A DNA stretch of 64,000 nucleotides from JACMQX01 sp044225675 (GTDB taxonomy: Bacteria > Pseudomonadota > Gammaproteobacteria > Burkholderiales > Burkholderiaceae_C). Of the stretch, positions 7,966-15,953 are shown in pieces. Where the stretch lies: contig JBGAIH010000031.1 in assembly GCA_044225675.1 (NCBI GenBank), positions 1 to 64,000 on the forward strand, written 5' to 3'. Each line of letters begins with the position of its first letter. Positions within the stretch are counted from its first letter, which is position 1. Position numbers and translations under genes: made by a program. The notes below the pieces were generated by a model. The model worked only from the letters and a program-made list of their open reading frames with translations, ran no database searches and was not told the origin of the DNA.

Positions 7966-8967
7966 ATGAAGAAAGTCTCATGGGACGGCGCGCTCGGTCA
8001 TGCCTCGGCTGACAAGCGGATCGAAATCCTGCGCCTGATCGGTGCGGGTGGCTCGATCTCGCAGGCGGCACGCGAAGCGGGCGTGAGCTACAAGGCGGCG
8101 TGGCAGGCGATCGACACGCTGACCAATCTGGCGGGCGTGACGCTGGTGGAGCGGGTGGTCGGCGGCGCCGGCGGTGGCGGCGCACGGCTGACGGACGCGG
8201 GCCGCCAACTGCTGCAGGCTGCGGGCCAGGTGGCGCACGCGCGCCGCGCCGTGCTGGCCTCGCTGGTGCCAACGGTGCCGCCTGCAGCAGGGCATGCCGC
8301 TGGCGGTGCCGCCCGCGCGCCTGCCGGCCGCGCTGAACAAGGCGAGGGGCGGTCGGGACGCACGCGCGCCGGTCCGGTCCGGGCGGCAGCGTCGATGGGC
8401 GGCAATGGCGCAGGCTATGAAGCAGACCCTGAAACGGGTGAAGGAGCAGGTCAAGGAGCGAGCATGGGAGCGAACGCAGGCGTGCAAGCCCCCGCCCTCG
8501 CCGATCTCGCCGGCCTGTCGGCTGGCGTGGCACGGTTGTCGATCCGCACCAGCATGCGCAACCAGCTGCCGTGCACGGTGGAGGCGGTGTCGCTCGCGGG
8601 GCAACTGGCGCGCGTGACGTTGCGTCTGCCCGACGGCGCCGGCCTTACCTCACGCATCACGCGCGAGAGCGCCGAGCTGCTCGGCCTGACACCGGGTCTG
8701 GCCGTGCTGGCGCTGTGCAAGGCGACGGCGGTGGAGGTGCGTGCGCACGGCGAGGCCCTGAAGGACTTCGCCCGGCGCGACGGCACCTTGCTGGCCGGCC
8801 GCGCGACGCGTGTCTCGCGCGGGGAGGCGGGTGACGAGGTGGCGCTGGCCTTGGCCGGCGGCCTGCAATGGGTGGGCTTTGCCCGGCCGGCCAGCGGCCT
8901 GCGCAGCCGCGCCCGCGTGCAGGCCTGGGTCGATGCGTCGAGCGTGGTGATCGCGCTCGCGGACTGA
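7966..8967 (+). CDS. modE: Molybdate-responsive transcriptional regulator ModE
   Basis: A 333-residue molybdate sensor. The N-terminal winged helix (residues 15-90, GAGGSISQAAREAGVSYKAAW) resembles LysR. The C-terminal 145 residues contain two Mop/TOBE repeats (SIRTSMRNQLPCTVEAV and LAGRATRVSRGE regions) that bind molybdate. Between them, residues 110-180 form a low-complexity Gly/Ala linker that makes the protein about 70 residues longer than the usual 260 or so. It is divergent from modABC with a ModE box between them. Confidence 0.88.
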   Translation: MKKVSWDGALGHASADKRIEILRLIGAGGSISQAAREAGVSYKAAWQAIDTLTNLAGVTLVERVVGGAGGGGARLTDAGRQLLQAAGQVAHARRAVLASLVPTVPPAAGHAAGGAARAPAGRAEQGEGRSGRTRAGPVRAAASMGGNGAGYEADPETGEGAGQGASMGANAGVQAPALADLAGLSAGVARLSIRTSMRNQLPCTVEAVSLAGQLARVTLRLPDGAGLTSRITRESAELLGLTPGLAVLALCKATAVEVRAHGEALKDFARRDGTLLAGRATRVSRGEAGDEVALALAGGLQWVGFARPASGLRSRARVQAWVDASSVVIALAD

Positions 8968-8970
8968 GGC

Positions 8971-9032
8971 TGCGGTTCAGGCGCCGGTCTTGCTCACCGT
9001 CTGCGATTCAAGCGCCGGGCTTGCTCACCGTC
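8971..9032. repeat. 31-bp tandem duplication covering the 3' end of the 6-phosphogluconate dehydrogenase gene
   Basis: Positions 8971-9001 and 9002-9032 are two tandem 31-bp copies differing at three positions. The second copy holds the last codons and stop of the minus-strand gene (VSKPGA then stop at 9008). The first copy, now past the stop, would read VSKTGA then stop in register. It therefore looks like a duplicated gene end lying in the 40-bp gap to modE. Confidence 0.85.
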
Positions 9033-9946
9033 GCGTGCCCGCCAAAGCCCTTGCGCATGAGCGACAGCAGGCGGTTGCTGGTGTCGGCCTTGCCCTGCGA
9101 GGTGAATCGCGCCATGAGCGCGGCGCCGATCACGGGTGCGGGCGTGCCCTGGCGGATGGATTCGTCCAGGGTCCAGCGGCCTTCGCCGGAGTCCGCGACG
9201 ACGGGCGCGATGCTTTCCATCGCGTTGGCATCGACGAGCGCCGAGGTGGTGAGGTCGAGCAGCCAGGATCGCACGACGCTGCCGTGGCGCCAGAGCTCGG
9301 CGACCTTGGGCAGGTCGATGCCCATGTCCTCGTTGCCGGCCAGCAGGGCAAAGCCTTCGGCATAGGCTTGCATCATTCCGTACTCGATGCCGTTGTGGAT
9401 CATCTTGGTGAAGTGGCCGCTGCCGGCCGGGCCGCAATGCAGCCACCCCCGGTCGGGCGCGGGTGCGAGGCACTGGAAGACGGGCGTCAGCAGCGCGGCA
9501 GCCTGCGCGTCGCCGCCGCTCATGAGGCAGTAGCCGCCTTCGAGACCCCAGACGCCACCCGATACACCGCAGTCCACGAAGTGCACGCCGCGCGCCTGCC
9601 AGTGGGCCGCGCGGGCACGCGAGTCCAGGTAGTTGGTGTTGCCGCCGTCGACGACGACGTCGCCGGGCGCCAGCAGCGGCTCGAGCGCATGCAGCGTGGC
9701 CGCAGTGGGCTCGCCGGCAGGCAGCATGAGCCAGACGATGCGCGGCCCGCTGCGGGGCTGCGCGGCGACGGCGGCCGCGAGCGAGTCATGGGTGACGACG
9801 CCGGGCTCGGCCGCCAGCGCTTCGCGCGATGAGGGGGCGGGGTCGAAGCCGTGAACGGTGAAGCCGCCGCGGGCCAGCCGGCGCGCCATGTTCGCGCCCA
9901 TGCGGCCCAGGCCGACCAGGGTGGGGGAGGGACGGGGATCGGTCAT
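9008..9946 (-). CDS. gnd: NAD(P)-dependent 6-phosphogluconate dehydrogenase (decarboxylating), short form
   Basis: Oxidises and decarboxylates 6-phosphogluconate to ribulose 5-phosphate. It has 312 residues, the length of the short form typified by GntZ/YqeC rather than the 470-residue E. coli enzyme. The Rossmann start is LVGLGRMGANMARRLARGG; the substrate motifs are VDGGNTNYLDS, FVDCGVSGGVWGLEGGY (the family GxSGG serine/glycine loop) and GHFTKMIHNGIEYGMMQ with the catalytic Lys and His. No clear Shine-Dalgarno precedes the ATG at 9946; a GTG at 9994 would add 16 residues. The neighbours give no pathway clue. Confidence 0.87.
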   Translation of the reverse strand: MTDPRPSPTLVGLGRMGANMARRLARGGFTVHGFDPAPSSREALAAEPGVVTHDSLAAAVAAQPRSGPRIVWLMLPAGEPTAATLHALEPLLAPGDVVVDGGNTNYLDSRARAAHWQARGVHFVDCGVSGGVWGLEGGYCLMSGGDAQAAALLTPVFQCLAPAPDRGWLHCGPAGSGHFTKMIHNGIEYGMMQAYAEGFALLAGNEDMGIDLPKVAELWRHGSVVRSWLLDLTTSALVDANAMESIAPVVADSGEGRWTLDESIRQGTPAPVIGAALMARFTSQGKADTSNRLLSLMRKGFGGHATVSKPGA

Positions 9947-9970
9947 GAAGAAGGAAAGGGGTATTGGCGA

Positions 9971-10009
9971 ATCGAAATCACGGATCGAAGTCACAGATCG
10001 AGGTCACTT
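9971..10009. repeat. Three tandem 13-bp repeats upstream of gnd
   Basis: Units at 9971-9983, 9984-9996 and 9997-10009 share the core ATCGA-R-TCAC (ATCGAAATCAC, ATCGAAGTCAC, ATCGAGGTCAC). They lie between the gnd start and the stop of the upstream regulator gene, and the third unit overlaps the last codons of that gene. They may be a binding-site array or a slippage product that extended the gnd leader. Confidence 0.7.
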
Positions 10010-11155
10010 GTGCCGGGCCTGCCCCAGCTTGCGGTAGACCGTGGCGCGGCTGATGCCCAGGGTGCGGGCGGCCTCCATGACGTTGCCCTTGGCGTCGTCG
10101 ACGGCCTTGCGGATGAGGGCGAACTCGATGTCCTTGAGCGGCAGGCGGCCTTCGCCCGCGCGGCGGCCGCGCGGGCCGTCGGCTTCGTGGCCCGGCGCCT
10201 GCGGCAACGCGTGCAGGCGCAGGCCCGACCACAGCGGCACTTCCATGAGCGTGGCTTCACCCAGGGCCTGGCGGCGTGCGGCGTCGAACAGCATCTCCCA
10301 GGGCATGGCGAAGAGTTCGCTGCAGTGGGTGGATACCGGGCTGGGCTCTGCGATCGGGGCGAGCATCTGCCGGGCCGTGCGGTTGGCGCCGGTGACCCAG
10401 CCGTCGGCGTCCAGGCAGATCAGCCCGTCCCCGTCGTCGCCGAGCGTGCGGCCGGGCCAGTTCAGGCGCACCAGCAGCTTGTGCGGTCGGCCCAGCGTGA
10501 GTGCGTTCTCGATGCTGCGGGCCGACTCGGTGACCAGGTGCTTGAGCTCGGGCCGCTCCATGGTTTCGATGCCGGTGAGGTCGAGCATGCCGACGCAGCG
10601 GCCGTCGGGCCCGAACAGCGGCGCGCCGGCGCAGCTGTAGACGCTCGTGTCGTGGAAGAAGTGCTCACCCCGGTGCAGCCACACCGGCTGCAGCTCGGTG
10701 AGCGCCGCGCCGATGGCGCTGGTGCCCACGCTGCGCTCCGACAGGTCCACGCCGATCCGGGTGATCATCTGTGCGCGCCGGTCGGTGCGGTCGATCGGGC
10801 CGCCCACGTCGATGACAATGCCCTGCGCGTCGGTCAGGATCGCGAAGTAGCGGGTGTTGGCGATGGCCCGGCCGAGCCTGTCGAGCACGGGCTTGGCGGC
10901 CTGCACCAGGCTGTGGTTGGCCTCCTCGGCGCGGCGCATGGCCTGGGGCGCGATCACGTCGAAGCCCACGCGCTGATCGGGCCGCTGGCCGGCCTCCAGG
11001 CAGCGGCGCCAGGAGCGCGCGATCCAGCTGCTGGCCAGCCAGGACTCGACCAGCGTGTCGGTCATGGAGCGGCCTTCCATCATGACCGCCTGGCGGGCCT
11101 GCTCGATGCGCAGCAGGCGCTGGTCGGCCGCGGATCCGGGCGCGGGTTTCGTCAT
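10004..11155 (-). CDS. GAF-domain regulator with Fis-type HTH (AcoR-like, no AAA+ domain)
   Basis: A 383-residue activator of the AcoR type. The N-terminal half (residues 30-220) carries a GAF-like sensor with the usual start SWLASSWIARSWRRCLEAG. A PAS-like segment follows near DGDGLICLDADGWVTGANRTARQ. The last 45 residues form a Fis helix-turn-helix (VMEAARTLGISRATVYRKLGQ). The central sigma-54-activating AAA+ ATPase, with its GAFTGA loop, is absent. It is divergent from the molybdenum hydroxylase cluster, 211 bp apart, and is its probable regulator. Without AAA+ it should work with sigma-70 polymerase. Confidence 0.83.
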   Translation of the reverse strand: MTKPAPGSAADQRLLRIEQARQAVMMEGRSMTDTLVESWLASSWIARSWRRCLEAGQRPDQRVGFDVIAPQAMRRAEEANHSLVQAAKPVLDRLGRAIANTRYFAILTDAQGIVIDVGGPIDRTDRRAQMITRIGVDLSERSVGTSAIGAALTELQPVWLHRGEHFFHDTSVYSCAGAPLFGPDGRCVGMLDLTGIETMERPELKHLVTESARSIENALTLGRPHKLLVRLNWPGRTLGDDGDGLICLDADGWVTGANRTARQMLAPIAEPSPVSTHCSELFAMPWEMLFDAARRQALGEATLMEVPLWSGLRLHALPQAPGHEADGPRGRRAGEGRLPLKDIEFALIRKAVDDAKGNVMEAARTLGISRATVYRKLGQARHK

Positions 11156-11244
11156 GGTGTGCGGGGTGTGAAGGTGTCGCTAATGGCGATGATTCCACCC
11201 TCATTGTTCCATTTTGAGAATTTCGCGTGCAAGTCCGGCCGGCA

Positions 11245-11260
11245 CTAGGGTTTAGCCTAG
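11245..11260. promoter_or_regulatory. Inverted repeat upstream of the molybdenum hydroxylase operon
   Basis: CTAGG (11245-11249) and CCTAG (11256-11260) form an inverted repeat with a 6-bp spacer in the 211-bp divergent region. Upstream of it, 11193-11220 contains TTCCA twice in direct orientation. These are the only notable elements in the gap; a role in regulation is inferred from position. Confidence 0.35.
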
Positions 11261-11366
11261 GATGCCCCTTGCGGCATGGTTCAACAATTTGCCGGCACCC
11301 TCCCCTCGCCAGAGGCGCGGATGGGGCAGGTTCGTGACAACAACATCCCCCACACAGGAGACCCGC

Positions 11367-11837
11367 ATGCAAGTCAACCTCAAGGTCAATGGCAAGGCTG
11401 CCCGCATTGACGTCGCCCCCAACACCCTGCTCGTGCAGGCCATCCGGGAGCATCTGAAGCTCACCGGCACGCACGTGGGCTGCGACACCGCCCAGTGCGG
11501 CGCCTGCACCGTCATGCTCAACGGGCGTGCGATCAAGTCCTGCAACACCCTGGCGGTGCAGCACGACGGCGCCGAAGTCACCACCATCGAAGGCCTGGCC
11601 CAGGCCGACGGCACCATGCACCCGATGCAGGCTGCCTTCAAGGAGTGCCACGGCCTGCAATGCGGCTTCTGCACGCCGGGCATGGTGATGAGCGCGGTCG
11701 ACCTGTGCCGCCAGAAGCCCCAGGCCAGCGAGACCGAGATCCGCGAACTGCTCGAAGGCAACCTGTGCCGCTGCACCGGCTACCAGAACATCGTCAAGGC
11801 CGTCCAGCAAGGGCAGGCCGCCATGGCTTCGGCCTGA
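11367..11837 (+). CDS. Molybdenum hydroxylase iron-sulfur subunit (CoxS-like)
   Basis: The 156-residue [2Fe-2S] electron-transfer subunit of a xanthine-oxidase-family enzyme. The plant-ferredoxin-type cluster is GCDTAQCGACTVMLNG near residues 40-55. The second cluster uses GLQCGFCTPGMVM and LCRCTGYQNI. A strong Shine-Dalgarno (CAGGAGA) precedes the ATG at 11367. It is the first gene of a seven-gene same-strand cluster and is followed after 20 bp by the large subunit. Confidence 0.93.
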   Translation: MQVNLKVNGKAARIDVAPNTLLVQAIREHLKLTGTHVGCDTAQCGACTVMLNGRAIKSCNTLAVQHDGAEVTTIEGLAQADGTMHPMQAAFKECHGLQCGFCTPGMVMSAVDLCRQKPQASETEIRELLEGNLCRCTGYQNIVKAVQQGQAAMASA

Positions 11838-11857
11838 ACGCCAAGGAGAACCAGATC

Positions 11858-14230
11858 ATGGGTGCATCCGACTTTTCCAATCTCCCGCACATCGGCGAGT
11901 CGCTCAAGCGCAAGGAGGACTACCGCTTCCTCACCGGCTCGGGCAACTACACCGACGACATCAACCTGCCGAACCAGCGCTATGCGGTGTTCGTGCGCTC
12001 GCCGCATGCGCATGCGGCGATCAAGGGCATCGACGTCAGCAAGGCCGAGGCCATGCCCGGAGTGGCCAAGGTCTTCACCGGCAAGGACGTGGAAGGCAAG
12101 ATGGGCGGCTTGCCCTGCGGCTGGCTGATCACGAGCACCGACGGCACGCCGATGAAGGAGCCGCCGCATCCGATCCTGGCGCAGGGCAAGGTGCGCTACG
12201 TGGGCGACCATGTGGCCATGGTGGTGGCCGACACGCTGGAGCAGGCGCGCAATGCCGCCGAGGCGGTGGAGGTGGACTACGACGTGCTGCCCGCCGTGGT
12301 GCGCGTGACCGACGCGGCCAAGGCCACTGCGCTGCACGAAGCCGCGCCCGACAACCACTGCTACAAGTGGGCCATCGGCGACAAGTCGCAGGTCGATGCG
12401 GCCTTCGCCAAGGCCGCGCATGTGACGAAGCTGGACCTGACCAACAACCGGCTCGTGCCCAACGCCATGGAGCCGCGTGCGGCCATCGGCGCCTACAACC
12501 GCGCAAGCGACGAGTACACGCTCTACGTGTCGAACCAGAATCCGCACGTCGAGCGCCTGCTGATGACGGCCTTCGTGCTGGGCCTGCCCGAACACAAGGT
12601 GCGCGTGATCGCGCCCGACGTGGGCGGCGGCTTTGGCTCCAAGATCTATCTGTATGCCGAGGACGTGGCGCTGACCTGGGCGGCCAAGCAGCTCAACTGC
12701 GCGATCAAGTGGACGGCCGACCGCAGCGAGGCCTTCCTGTCGGATGCCCATGGCCGCGACCACGTGAGCCATGCCGAGATGGCCATGGACAAGGATGGCA
12801 AGTTCCTGGCCATGCGGGTGCACACCGACGCCAACCTGGGCGCGTACCTGTCGACCTTCTCGACCGCCGTGCCGACCATTCTGTACGCCACGCTGCTGGC
12901 CGGGCAGTACACCTGCCCGCAGATCTACGTCGAGGTGGACGCCTGGTTCACCAACACCGCGCCGGTGGACGCCTACCGCGGCGCCGGCCGGCCCGAGGCC
13001 ACCTACCTGCTGGAGCGGCTGGTATCGCGCTGCGGCTGGGACATGGGCCTGGGCCAGGACGAGATCCGCAAGCGCAACTTCATCAGCAGCTGGCCTTACC
13101 AGACGCCGGTGGCCCTGCAGTACGACGTGGGCGACTACCGCGCCTGCATGGACAAGGCCGAGAAGATGGCCGACGTGGCCGGCTTTGCCGCACGCCGCGC
13201 GGCCAGCGAGGCCAAGGGCCTGCGCCGGGGCATCGGCTACAGCAGCTACATCGAGGCCTGCGGCATCGCGCCGAGCAACATCGCGGGCGCGCTCGGCGCG
13301 CGCGCCGGCCTGTTCGAATGCGGCGAGGTGCGCGTGCATCCGACGGGCAGCGTGACGGTGTTCACCGGCTCGCACAGCCATGGCCAGGGCCATGAGACGA
13401 CGTTCGCCCAGGTCGTGGCCGCGCGGCTGGGCATTCCGGTGGAGAACGTGGACGTGGTCCATGGCGACACCGGTCGCGTGCCCTTCGGCATGGGCACCTA
13501 TGGCTCGCGCTCGATCAGCGTGGGTGGCGCAGCGATCATGAAGGCGCTCGACAAGATCGAGACCAAGGCCAAGAAGATCGCCGCCCACCTGATGGAGGCG
13601 AGCGACGCCGACGTGGAGTTCGCCAATGGCGAGTTCACGGTCAAGGGCACCGACAAGAAGGTGCCCTTCGGCCAGGTCGCGCTGACCGCCTACGTGCCGC
13701 ACAACTACCCGCTCGACAAGCTGGAGCCGGGGCTGAACGAGACCGCGTTCTACGACCCGACGAACTTCACCTTCCCGGCCGGCACCTACATCTGCGAGGT
13801 CGAGGTCGACCCGGCGACGGGTGTGGTGCGCATCGACCGCTTCACGGCGGTGGACGACTTCGGCACCATCATCAATCCGATGATCGTCGAGGGCCAGGTG
13901 CATGGCGGGCTGGTGCAGGGCATCGGCCAGGCGTTGCTGGAGAACTGCGTGTACGACCCCGAGAGCGGGCAGCTGCTGACCGGCAGCTTCATGGACTACG
14001 CGATGCCGCGCGCCGACGACTTCCCGACCTTCAACATCGGCACCGTCTGCACGCCGTGCACGCATAATCCGCTGGGCACCAAGGGCTGCGGCGAGGCCGG
14101 CGCGATCGGTTCGCCGCCGGCTGTGATCAACGCCGTGCTCGACGCGCTCAAGCCGCTGGGCGTGAGCGAGTTCGACATGCCCGCGTCACCCAACCGTGTC
14201 TGGGACGCGATCCAGGCCGCTGCCAAGTAA
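11858..14230 (+). CDS. Molybdenum hydroxylase large subunit (CoxL-like, form II type)
   Basis: The catalytic, molybdopterin-cytosine-dinucleotide-binding subunit, 790 residues. Recognised motifs are VGGGFGSK, AYRGAGRPEATYLLERLV, GSHSHGQGHETTFAQ, and the C-terminal GCGEAGAIGSPPAVINAVLDAL carrying the catalytic Glu. True CO dehydrogenase (form I) carries a VAYxCSFR loop with the Cys that binds copper; here the loop is AYRGAGR. CO oxidation is therefore unlikely and the substrate is another compound, unknown from sequence. It depends on the molybdate supply encoded upstream. Confidence 0.92.
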   Translation: MGASDFSNLPHIGESLKRKEDYRFLTGSGNYTDDINLPNQRYAVFVRSPHAHAAIKGIDVSKAEAMPGVAKVFTGKDVEGKMGGLPCGWLITSTDGTPMKEPPHPILAQGKVRYVGDHVAMVVADTLEQARNAAEAVEVDYDVLPAVVRVTDAAKATALHEAAPDNHCYKWAIGDKSQVDAAFAKAAHVTKLDLTNNRLVPNAMEPRAAIGAYNRASDEYTLYVSNQNPHVERLLMTAFVLGLPEHKVRVIAPDVGGGFGSKIYLYAEDVALTWAAKQLNCAIKWTADRSEAFLSDAHGRDHVSHAEMAMDKDGKFLAMRVHTDANLGAYLSTFSTAVPTILYATLLAGQYTCPQIYVEVDAWFTNTAPVDAYRGAGRPEATYLLERLVSRCGWDMGLGQDEIRKRNFISSWPYQTPVALQYDVGDYRACMDKAEKMADVAGFAARRAASEAKGLRRGIGYSSYIEACGIAPSNIAGALGARAGLFECGEVRVHPTGSVTVFTGSHSHGQGHETTFAQVVAARLGIPVENVDVVHGDTGRVPFGMGTYGSRSISVGGAAIMKALDKIETKAKKIAAHLMEASDADVEFANGEFTVKGTDKKVPFGQVALTAYVPHNYPLDKLEPGLNETAFYDPTNFTFPAGTYICEVEVDPATGVVRIDRFTAVDDFGTIINPMIVEGQVHGGLVQGIGQALLENCVYDPESGQLLTGSFMDYAMPRADDFPTFNIGTVCTPCTHNPLGTKGCGEAGAIGSPPAVINAVLDALKPLGVSEFDMPASPNRVWDAIQAAAK

Positions 14231-14250
14231 GAACAGGAAGGAGACACACC

Positions 14251-15042
14251 ATGTATGCATTCACCTTCGAACGTCCTTCCTCCGTGGCCGACGCGGCCCG
14301 CCTGGCGGGCTCTGGCGGCAAGCTGCTGGCCGGCGGCCAGACGCTGCTGGCCTCGATGAAGCTGCGCCTGTCCGATCCGGGCCAGCTCGTGGACCTGGGC
14401 GCCGTCAAGGACCTGGCCCGCGTGAAGAAAGAGGGCAACGCCCTCGTCATCGGTGCCATGACGCGCCATGCCGACGTGGCGTCGAATGCCGACGTCAAGG
14501 CCGCGATTCCCGCGCTGGCGGACCTGGCCGCCCACATCGGCGACCGGCAGGTGCGCGCGATGGGAACGATCGGCGGCTCGGTGGCCAACAACGACCCGTC
14601 GGCCTGCTACCCGAGCGCGCTGCTCGGCCTGGGGGCCACGGTCATCACCAACCAGCGCAAGATCGCGGCCGACGACTTCTTCCAGGGCATGTTCACCACG
14701 GCGCTGCAGGACGGAGAGATCATCACGGCGGTGAGCTTTCCGATCCCGAAGAAGGCCGCCTACATGAAGTTCAAGCAGCCGGCCTCGCGCTTTGCGCTGA
14801 TCGGCGTGTTCGTGGCCCAGACCGATGCCGGTGTTCGCGTAGCCGTGACCGGTGGCGGCAACGGCGTGTTCCGTCACAAGGGGCTGGAGGATGCGCTGGG
14901 CAAGAGCTTCACGCCCGACGCAGTCAAGGGCGTGAAGGTGGACCCGTCCGAGCTGTCGAGCGACATCCACGCCTCGGCGGCCTACCGGGCCAACCTGATC
15001 AGCGTGCAGACCCAGCGCGCGGTGGCGCAGGCCCTGGCTTGA
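14251..15042 (+). CDS. Molybdenum hydroxylase FAD-binding subunit (CoxM-like)
   Basis: The 263-residue FAD subunit passes electrons from the iron-sulfur clusters to the acceptor. FAD-contact motifs are LLAGGQTLLASMKLRL near residue 30 and TIGGSVANNDPSACYPSALL near 110, followed by the CO-dehydrogenase-flavoprotein C-terminal domain. It begins 20 bp after the large subunit and ends in a TTGA overlap with the MoxR gene. Confidence 0.93.
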   Translation: MYAFTFERPSSVADAARLAGSGGKLLAGGQTLLASMKLRLSDPGQLVDLGAVKDLARVKKEGNALVIGAMTRHADVASNADVKAAIPALADLAAHIGDRQVRAMGTIGGSVANNDPSACYPSALLGLGATVITNQRKIAADDFFQGMFTTALQDGEIITAVSFPIPKKAAYMKFKQPASRFALIGVFVAQTDAGVRVAVTGGGNGVFRHKGLEDALGKSFTPDAVKGVKVDPSELSSDIHASAAYRANLISVQTQRAVAQALA

Positions 15043-15950
15043 CGGCGGCGTTCGCATCGGTCGACGAGACGGTCGCGGCCTTGCAGGCGGTCGGCTACTT
15101 TGCCGACCGGCGCCTCGCCACGGCCGTCTACCTCGCCCTGAAGCTGCAGCGGCCGCTGCTGCTCGAAGGCGAGCCCGGCGTCGGCAAGACCGAACTGGCC
15201 AAGGCGCTGGCGACTGCGCTCGGTCGCGCGCTGCTACGCCTGCAGTGCTATGACGGCCTGGAGCAGCGCGAGGCGCTCTACGAATGGAACTACGCCGGAC
15301 AGCTGCTGCACATGCGCGCCGCCGAGGCGCGCCATTTGGAAGCCAGCACGGAGCAGATCGAGCGCGAGGTCTACCAGGACCGCTATCTGATCCGCCGCCC
15401 GCTGCTGCAGGCCCTTCAGGCGCCCGCGCCCGGCGCGGTGCTGCTGATCGATGAAGTGGATCGGGCGGATGAGCCCTTCGAGGCCTTCCTGCTTGAATAC
15501 CTGGGCGAGTTCCAGGTCAGCATCCCGGAGCTGGGCACGGTGCGCGCAGCGGTGCCGCCGGTCACGGTGCTCACGAGCAACCGCACGCGCGAGCTGAACG
15601 ATGCCGTGAAGCGGCGCTGCCTGTACCACTGGCTCGACTACCCAGACCGCGAGCGCGAACTGGCCATCGTGCAGGCCCGTGTGCCGCAGGCCGGCAACGC
15701 GCTGGCGCAGCAGGTGGCGGACGTGGTCCACCGCCTTCGCACCCAGCCCTTTGCCAACGCCTTCCAGCGCGCGCCGGGCATTGCCGAGAGCGTCGACTGG
15801 GCCAAGGCCCTGGTCGCGCTGGACACGCTCACGGTCGACCCCGAGGTCGTCGCCGACACGGCGGGCATTCTCTTCAAGCAACGCGAAGACGTCGCAGCGC
15901 TCACGCGCGACTTTGCGGCCGACCTGCTGCGGCCCGACGAGCCGGCCTGA
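15039..15950 (+). CDS. MoxR-family AAA+ ATPase (CoxD-like)
   Basis: A 303-residue AAA+ ATPase thought to help insert or mature the metal centre of molybdenum hydroxylases together with a VWA partner. Walker A is LEGEPGVGKTELAKAL, Walker B VLLIDEVDRADEPFEAFLLE, and sensor 1 lies in VTVLTSNRTREL. The best start is a TTG at 15039 whose last bases overlap the TGA of the FAD subunit; no ATG or GTG lies between it and the conserved fold. The VWA gene follows 3 bp downstream. Confidence 0.87.
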   Translation: MTAAFASVDETVAALQAVGYFADRRLATAVYLALKLQRPLLLEGEPGVGKTELAKALATALGRALLRLQCYDGLEQREALYEWNYAGQLLHMRAAEARHLEASTEQIEREVYQDRYLIRRPLLQALQAPAPGAVLLIDEVDRADEPFEAFLLEYLGEFQVSIPELGTVRAAVPPVTVLTSNRTRELNDAVKRRCLYHWLDYPDRERELAIVQARVPQAGNALAQQVADVVHRLRTQPFANAFQRAPGIAESVDWAKALVALDTLTVDPEVVADTAGILFKQREDVAALTRDFAADLLRPDEPA

Positions 15951-15953
15951 GCC

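Noticed and set aside
11236..11262. Possible sigma-54 promoter before the hydroxylase operon (CGGCAC then TTTAGC)
   Set aside because: The GG and GC dinucleotides are not spaced by the required 10 bp, and the neighbouring regulator has no AAA+ domain.
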